Shown here piece by piece: positions 7,244 through 11,020 of a stretch of DNA of 11,020 bases; position 1 is the stretch's first letter; each line of letters opens with the position of its first letter. The notes below the pieces were generated by a model. It saw only the letters and a list, made by a program, of their open reading frames with translations. It was not told the origin of the DNA and searched no databases. The stretch covers positions 1 to 11,020 of the forward strand of contig JAEOTU010000337.1 of the NCBI GenBank assembly GCA_016839665.1, in the 5' to 3' direction. The position numbers and the translations under genes are program-made. This stretch comes from Candidatus Hodarchaeota archaeon (GTDB taxonomy: Archaea; Asgardarchaeota; Heimdallarchaeia; Hodarchaeales; Hodarchaeaceae).

Positions 7244-7270
7244 CAGTTATTTTCAAAAAGAAAATTGCTG
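7244..7270 (+). repeat. AT-rich inverted repeat between two genes
   Basis: CAGTTATTTTC, the loop AAAAA and GAAAATTGCTG can fold into an 11-position stem with one mismatch and one G-U pair. It lies after the acyl-CoA synthetase stop and about 20 bp before the next TATA box. It could be a terminator, although no T-run follows directly, or an operator. The rest of 7160-7352 holds the promoter and SD of the next gene and a weak direct repeat (TTCTAATCA 7172-7180, TTGTAATCA 7191-7199). Confidence 0.35.
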
Positions 7271-7290
7271 AATAGAATATCTAGTTTCTT

Positions 7291-7298
7291 TTTATATG
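7291..7298 (+). promoter_or_regulatory. TATA box of the large secreted-protein gene
   Basis: TTTATATG follows a T-rich stretch and is centred about 59 bp before the ATG at 7353. This predicts a leader of about 30 nt, nearly the same layout as at the gene starting at 650. Confidence 0.5.
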
Positions 7299-7340
7299 AT
7301 GTTACCATTAACAATCATAGAACATTGCTATGTTTCGACA

Positions 7341-7346
7341 AGGTGA
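7341..7346 (+). promoter_or_regulatory. Shine-Dalgarno of the large secreted-protein gene
   Basis: AGGTGA lies 6 nt before ATG 7353. It is a strong match to the archaeal anti-SD and fixes the start. Confidence 0.6.
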
Positions 7347-7352
7347 AAAATA

Positions 7353-9212
7353 ATGAGTAAAAAGCTTCGTATATTCTCTCTTTTGATTCTATGCTCACTT
7401 TTTCTTGTTTTGGTTCCCATTCAAAACGGATACGGGAAAGAAGTGTTATTTTCGGAAACTTTTGACTCAACAATTAGCTCTTGGTCGAGTTATGGTGGAA
7501 ATTGGTACCTAGCAAATGATTTACTGTATGGTAATGGGACTACTACTGGTTGGGATAATCTGGTTTTGGATACTCCAATATTCAATGAAACAGTTTACAC
7601 AGTGTTGTTCAATGTGTATATCGACGCTGGTTATGGTTCGGAACAGTTTCATATCTGCTTTGATTATGATCTCTATGAATATCGGCTTGAACTAGGATCT
7701 GAGTATTGGGCCTCACACTATGTATTCAATATGAATTCGACGGGTTTAAACTATATCGTTCCCCTTAATAAATGGGTTCAAGTCCATGTGATTTCTTCTG
7801 GCGAGGAGTTGAAAATATGGGTTGATGGTTTTGAAATAGATCCTGGGATTTATCTTCCAGCCCATCCATTACAAAAATTCTCTTTTGGGGTTTTTGATGG
7901 TTCTCATGTTGGTTTTGATGATTTAACCATATTTAAAGGAAAAGAATCCCCTGATCCTGGGCCATCAATAATTTTCGATGATAAATATGATAATCCTGAT
8001 AATTCTCCCCTTGAACCAAAGTACGTTTTTAATTCAGACGAATGGCGAATTGATGGAAATAGACTTATTGGTCAAAGCTCTAGAGATGACTGGTCTACAT
8101 GCACTACTGACGTAGTCTTCCCTCTAAAGGATGTTACTATTGAATTTGATTATGAAATCATCGATTGGTATGCCAATTTCTCTGCTTTGTCTTTCGAATT
8201 GACATCAGGCCCGAATGGGAGACGATTTATCGATTTCTATGAAGATGGTAATGTCTGGTATAGTAATCGAATTACCGAACCTGAACACTCGCTAGGTGCA
8301 GTCTTTTCACCTCTTCCCTTAAGTGGTCATATTTCGATTGTGATAGATGCTAACACTTGGATTAAAATCTACCATCACAATGACTTCTTAGGTGAATTTG
8401 GTATTTCTACTAGAGATGCGGGTAACATTGGATTTGGCGTTCAAAATGGCAAGATCGCTTTTGACAATTTATTTGTTAGTTGGGGTCAACGCTATCCAGG
8501 TGATTCAACAGATCCTGTGAATTATACAAAATACTGGGGAGTTTCTGTTGGTGACAAATTTGAATATTTACTCTCCGAATATAATGGTACAAAGGCAGAA
8601 TTTGATGCTGGACGCTGGTTTATGCCCCAATCCTCGTATTCTACCACAATGGAAACAGCGATGGTTCAACCTTTCTCCTTCTTTATTCAAGAAGGTGATG
8701 AGCTTACTGTCTCTGTATCCGCTCTTCTAGAACATGAGGTTGAAGTAGAGGTCAAAATCAATGAAGAACCTATTATAAAGGCTCAAACATCATTCTTTTT
8801 CATTCCAATTCACGATCTGGGAAGGTCTAAGATGTTTAATCAGGATTTCGTGGATGTTGGTGATCATTACCAAATAACGATGTACGGCAATACCTCAGGA
8901 ACAGGATCAGGATCGGGATCAAGTGTAAGTGAAGTTGTTATACTCTGGGAAAAAGCGACAGGTGCTCTCAAGAGTGTTGAGCTTATGTTTGGTGAGTATG
9001 CAGTAGACCCGTTAAGAGAAAATGTCCTTAACGCCTTCCTGTTTGAATTAACTGGGTCAAAAATTGCAGAGAAAAGCGACGACGTTCCAGCGACAATTGA
9101 ACTTACACCAGGTTTTGAATGGCTAATCGGTTTAGGGATTCTTAGTCTCCTTCCACTAGGAAAAAAAAACGCTACAAGAAATAAAACACCCCCTCATTTT
9201 TTTTTAATTTAG
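7353..9212 (+). CDS. secreted multidomain surface protein with two jelly-roll-like domains
   Basis: This is 619 residues as read. A signal peptide (about 1-28: MSKKLRIF, hydrophobic core, NGYG) exports it. Two similar beta-sandwich units follow, about 32-195 and 203-378. Each opens with an FSETFD or IFDDKYD strand, has a W-x-(I/L)-x-x-x-x-L-x-G turn, and closes with F-G-V...(F/I)-x-F-D-(D/N)-L, as in LamG or DUF1080-type concanavalin-like domains that often bind glycans. A third domain begins at YWGVSVGDKFEYLLSEYNGT (about 394) and ends near a GTGSGSGSS linker. The C-terminus has TPGFE (585-589), a hydrophobic helix and basic residues, like PGF-type sorting signals. The last 14 residues (NATRNKTPPHFFLI) are odd: they are read through a T9 run, and the frame may be off by one A at 9161-9169. 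No catalytic motif is recognised. A role in carbohydrate or cell-surface binding is an inference. Confidence 0.8.
   Translation: MSKKLRIFSLLILCSLFLVLVPIQNGYGKEVLFSETFDSTISSWSSYGGNWYLANDLLYGNGTTTGWDNLVLDTPIFNETVYTVLFNVYIDAGYGSEQFHICFDYDLYEYRLELGSEYWASHYVFNMNSTGLNYIVPLNKWVQVHVISSGEELKIWVDGFEIDPGIYLPAHPLQKFSFGVFDGSHVGFDDLTIFKGKESPDPGPSIIFDDKYDNPDNSPLEPKYVFNSDEWRIDGNRLIGQSSRDDWSTCTTDVVFPLKDVTIEFDYEIIDWYANFSALSFELTSGPNGRRFIDFYEDGNVWYSNRITEPEHSLGAVFSPLPLSGHISIVIDANTWIKIYHHNDFLGEFGISTRDAGNIGFGVQNGKIAFDNLFVSWGQRYPGDSTDPVNYTKYWGVSVGDKFEYLLSEYNGTKAEFDAGRWFMPQSSYSTTMETAMVQPFSFFIQEGDELTVSVSALLEHEVEVEVKINEEPIIKAQTSFFFIPIHDLGRSKMFNQDFVDVGDHYQITMYGNTSGTGSGSGSSVSEVVILWEKATGALKSVELMFGEYAVDPLRENVLNAFLFELTGSKIAEKSDDVPATIELTPGFEWLIGLGILSLLPLGKKNATRNKTPPHFFLI
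9161..9169 (+). other. A9 tract at a probable frame error or slippage site
   Basis: With nine As the protein continues as GKKNATRNK and on to the stop at 9210-9212. With one more A it would read GKKKRYKK and stop at TAA 9182-9184. That short basic tail is what normally follows a C-terminal anchor helix. Confidence 0.5.
9197..9205 (+). terminator. T9 terminator of the secreted-protein gene
   Basis: Nine consecutive Ts follow a C-rich stretch (ACACCCCCTCA), typical of an archaeal oligo-T terminator. In the uncorrected frame the run lies inside the coding region, just before the TAG at 9210. With the one-A correction it lies 12 bp after the stop, the normal place. Confidence 0.5.
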
Positions 9213-9221
9213 TACCTAAGT

Positions 9222-9665
9222 TCAATGATTTAAGAATTTTTGTGACCAAAACGTTCCTTTTTTTTCAATCCACCGTTTATAACATGTTACAACTAACTTG
9301 TGATCGAATGCTAGGTTTAAGTCCAATGCATCCTCCAAAGTGCATTGTTTTATAGCACCTGCATCTGAACCAGCTGTGGGTTCGCCTTCAAACTCGCAGA
9401 TAAATACTGTTGAAATGACCCGTCCTCTTGGATCACGTTGAGGATCAGAAAATACTCCTAGAATTTCTTTCGGTTTAACTCTCACGCCTACTTCCTCTTT
9501 CATTTCTCGAATAAGCGTCTCTTCAACGGTTTCGTCTTCTTCCACTGTTCCCCCTGGAAGAGCCCAAAATCCGTGGAAAGTTTCCCCCTTGCGTTTAATA
9601 AGGATAATTTCACCATTCTTTGTTGTCAAGAGACCATCTGCAGCATGAATCATCTTAGTAAACAT
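9222..9665 (-). CDS. Nudix hydrolase, MutT / ADP-ribose pyrophosphatase-like
   Basis: This 147-residue protein carries a complete Nudix box at 39-61: G39-x5-E45-x7-R53-E54-x2-E57-E58-x-G60-V61. That is the Mg2+-binding catalytic loop that cleaves nucleoside diphosphates linked to another group. W34-A-L-P-G-G leads into it, as usual. After it, FSDPQRDPRGRVISTVF (72-88) resembles the DPRDPRG segment seen in archaeal ADP-ribose pyrophosphatase-type members. ADP-ribose or an oxidised nucleotide is therefore the likely substrate, though the sequence does not settle which. The length is normal for a single Nudix domain. ATG 9665 has no well-spaced SD. A TTTAAAAC box (9684-9691) about 23 bp upstream suggests a leaderless mRNA. 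M5 is an alternative start. The gene ends 9 bp from the convergent secreted-protein gene and is unlikely to be functionally tied to it. Confidence 0.9.
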   Translation of the reverse strand: MFTKMIHAADGLLTTKNGEIILIKRKGETFHGFWALPGGTVEEDETVEETLIREMKEEVGVRVKPKEILGVFSDPQRDPRGRVISTVFICEFEGEPTAGSDAGAIKQCTLEDALDLNLAFDHKLVVTCYKRWIEKKGTFWSQKFLNH

Positions 9666-9683
9666 TTTTTTCCATCGTCTCCA

Positions 9684-9691
9684 GTTTTAAA
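9684..9691 (-). promoter_or_regulatory. possible TATA box of the Nudix gene
   Basis: The minus strand reads TTTAAAAC, centred about 23 bp before ATG 9665. A second candidate, CTATAATCC (9692-9700), lies about 32 bp upstream. Either fits a leaderless or near-leaderless start. Confidence 0.35.
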
Positions 9692-9749
9692 GGATTATAG
9701 ATATTCATCAATTCAATTAAGCCATTTTTTCCTTTAGTCATATTTAGCC

Positions 9750-9769
9750 AAGTTTAAAGTCCTAAACTT
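9750..9769. repeat. small perfect hairpin beside the insertion sequence
   Basis: AAGTTTA (9750-9756) and TAAACTT (9763-9769) form a 7-bp stem around a 6-base loop, a few bases beyond the transposase stop at 9777. It may lie near the left end of the insertion sequence or help end its transcript. Without the other end, the terminal inverted repeat cannot be defined. Confidence 0.3.
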
Positions 9770-9776
9770 TCAGTCT

Positions 9777-10643
9777 TCACGCATCACCTCCTCGAAAAGA
9801 CAACAATGGAAAGATTTCGTCACGAACACACCGAAGAAACTTTCGAGCAGTGAATTGTAAAGTATCCGATTGTTTAATAGAGAGGGGAAAATGGTTATTT
9901 AAGTCTTTACCAGGGTGATCATGCAAGCGGTTCATAAGAGTAGAATAAAAGACCCACAACACATCAAACAACACGGCAAGACCGAACAGCAGGAATCGTA
10001 GCTGAGGGCTGGTACTGTTCGTAACAGCTTTAAACGTACCAATACACCTCAAATCGGTTTCAATGATCCATCGTTTGCTATATAATTTGACAACATAATG
10101 AGGGGAGACACGACAGTTGGTTAGATACAAATATAACCCATAAGTCCAACGCATGGTTGGATCATGATGTTTAGTCTTGATTCTGACAAACACTGCTACA
10201 AGAGTGGTTGGTGTTCCTCCCTTTTTTAGAGTTATAGGCTTGACTGTGAACGTATCCAAGCCGCGCTTGCGGCACCATTTACCCAGTTCTCTCTTGTCCT
10301 CGAAATCCACTCCTGAAAGACCTGCTAGCTGTTGTAGACATTCCTGAATCGTTGTAAGGGATTTTTTAACTGTTTGGAATCGTCTGGTTGCCATGACGTA
10401 TTCAAGTCTTCTGTCTTCCAGAAAGTCAATGATTGGATCGCAACTAAACCAACGATCAAGGAATACCCTTTTAATGGAAAGATTTAGAGGCAGTTTACTC
10501 CAGATTGATGTGAAAAGACCTATTTTATCATTGTATTCCTTTTTGGTAACTAACTTCACATAAATCGGACAACGAATCTTATTGGTTGTAATGGTAACCA
10601 AAACAAAGCAAATACAATAGCTCGTGCCCTTTTTACGTTTCAT
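9777..10643 (-). pseudogene. DDE transposase, main catalytic part (frameshifted)
   Basis: As an ATG-started reading this is 288 residues, but that Met is internal to the real protein. The frame is open upstream to 10721. It reads through TISIDFHQQPYYGDSSPDW, where the Asp coded at 10695-10697 is the first catalytic D. The second is D63 in FLDRWF (coded at 10455-10457). The Glu is E195 in YSKRWIIETDL, a Y-x2-R-x3-E arrangement like the IS4-type signature. The PYYGD segment followed by KRKKGT suggests an ISH3-like member; the family assignment is tentative. The missing N-terminal part lies in another frame at 10709-11020. Either the gene is dead, the assembly lost one A, or the two frames are joined by slippage. 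The C-terminus looks complete. Confidence 0.75.
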
Positions 10644-10708
10644 ACCGTGAATCCAGTCTGGAGAAGAGTCCCCATAATAGGGTTGTTGATGAAAATCTAT
10701 TGAAATTG

Positions 10709-11020
10709 TTATTTTGTTTTTTTATGGAATAGTAGTCTATTAACCTGTTCATTTATCCAACCGTTAATAAGTTGGTCTATTTGGCTCAGTTCTAACTCAT
10801 TGATCCGATCTTGAATTCGATCCGCGGAGGGAGTTTCTTTCGATTCACAGATGTCTTCCAATGAGGTTTTCTGTAAACAGGCTTCAAAAACCGTTTTTAA
10901 GATGTCACTGGATTTCCAGATACTATTTGGGGAGTATTCCCCGATTATTCTTTTTGTTTGTTCTCCATCACAAACTTTATAAATATCGCGAGTTATTGTT
11001 TGTTCGGTAGTTCGATTAAA
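10709..11020 (-). pseudogene. DDE transposase, N-terminal part, open at the window edge
   Basis: This frame is open from the right edge to TAA at 10709-10711, giving 103 residues without a start codon. It reads from FNRTTEQTITRD through ADRIQDRINELELSQIDQL to VNRLLFHKKTK. It is polar, probably helical, and of the kind found as the DNA-binding N-terminal domain of such transposases. It ends 13 bases into the overlap with the catalytic frame. One extra A in the A7 tract (10717-10723) would continue it as HKKNKITISIDF into the catalytic domain. It was found by translating the minus strand by hand, because it has no ATG inside the window. Confidence 0.7.
10717..10723 (-). other. A7 tract where the transposase changes frame
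   Basis: On the minus strand the order is CAT, seven As, then C. It contains A-AAA-AAC, a heptamer known from -1 frameshifting in mobile elements, but here the zero frame is offset from the classical arrangement. A one-base lesion or an assembly error is equally possible. Confidence 0.4.

Larger units (their letters stand above)
9777..11020 (-). mobile_element. insertion sequence, 3' part, ISH3/IS4-like
   Basis: This stretch codes for a DDE transposase in two frames and runs off the right edge. The boundary given is the transposase stop; the true end of the element probably lies a little further left, around 9740-9776. Terminal inverted repeats and a target duplication cannot be checked, because the 5' end is outside the window. 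No passenger gene is seen. Confidence 0.75.

Noticed and set aside
5632..7312. ACCATTAAC repeated at 5632-5640 and 7304-7312 in two upstream regions
   Set aside because: A shared 9-mer is expected by chance many times in 11 kb, and the two copies sit at different distances from their promoters.
7775..7785. GGTTCAAGTCC, like a tRNA T-arm
   Set aside because: It lies inside the secreted-protein coding region, and no acceptor or anticodon stem could be matched around it.
8904..8921. Three tandem GGATC(A/G) hexamers
   Set aside because: They encode the GSGS linker in the secreted protein. This is an ordinary low-complexity linker, not a repeat array.
9782..9791. GGAGGTGATG on the minus strand, a perfect SD next to an ATG
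   Set aside because: The ATG opens only four codons before TGA. The sequence is the Gly-Gly-Asp end of the transposase.
10686..10691. TGATGA, like box C of a C/D sRNA
   Set aside because: It falls within the transposase coding region, and no spaced box D partner with a terminal stem was found.

Overview
The window is AT-rich and looks archaeal. Several genes have a TATA-like box 23-36 bp upstream of the start codon and no ribosome binding site, as in leaderless or near-leaderless archaeal transcripts. Others carry a GGTGA-type Shine-Dalgarno sequence. T-runs stand where terminators would be expected. The gene content also fits an archaeon: an ADP-forming acyl-CoA synthetase alpha subunit, an ISH3/IS4-like transposase, and surface proteins ending in a G(F/Y) motif, a hydrophobic helix and a basic tail. 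The style of the two secreted proteins suggests an Asgard-type lineage, but that placement is a guess from resemblance, not a result.

Layout. 9-494 (-) is a small four-helix membrane protein. It is divergent from a secreted, probably surface-anchored protein (650-1603, +). A solitary gamma-class N6-adenine DNA methyltransferase follows (1675-3213, -). Next come an isoprenylcysteine-methyltransferase-like membrane protein (3328-4209, +) and a CPA2-type cation/proton antiporter (4181-5560, -), whose 3' ends overlap tail to tail. Divergent from the antiporter is the acyl-CoA synthetase alpha subunit (5726-7159, +), without its beta subunit. A second large secreted protein with two lectin-like jelly-roll candidates (7353-9212, +) converges on a Nudix hydrolase (9222-9665, -). 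The right end (about 9777-11020, -) is the 3' part of an insertion sequence whose transposase is split by a one-base shift in an A-tract. Its far end lies outside the window.

The genes do not form one operon. Strands alternate, and almost every gene has its own promoter region. The only thematic link is the cell surface: two secreted proteins with candidate C-terminal sorting signals and similar promoters (TATA centre 58-59 bp before the start, SD leader), plus three integral membrane proteins. No defence system, CRISPR array, tRNA or rRNA was seen, and no stretch over 300 bases lacks a gene; the longest gap is 7160-7352.

The most useful observation concerns sequence quality or recoding. Two A-tracts (9161-9169 and, on the minus strand, 10717-10723) each look one A short. 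Adding one A to the first gives the surface protein a short basic tail. Adding one A to the second rejoins the transposase at its first catalytic Asp. This is either homopolymer under-calling in the assembly or slippage in the cell. I found no convincing new multi-gene system.
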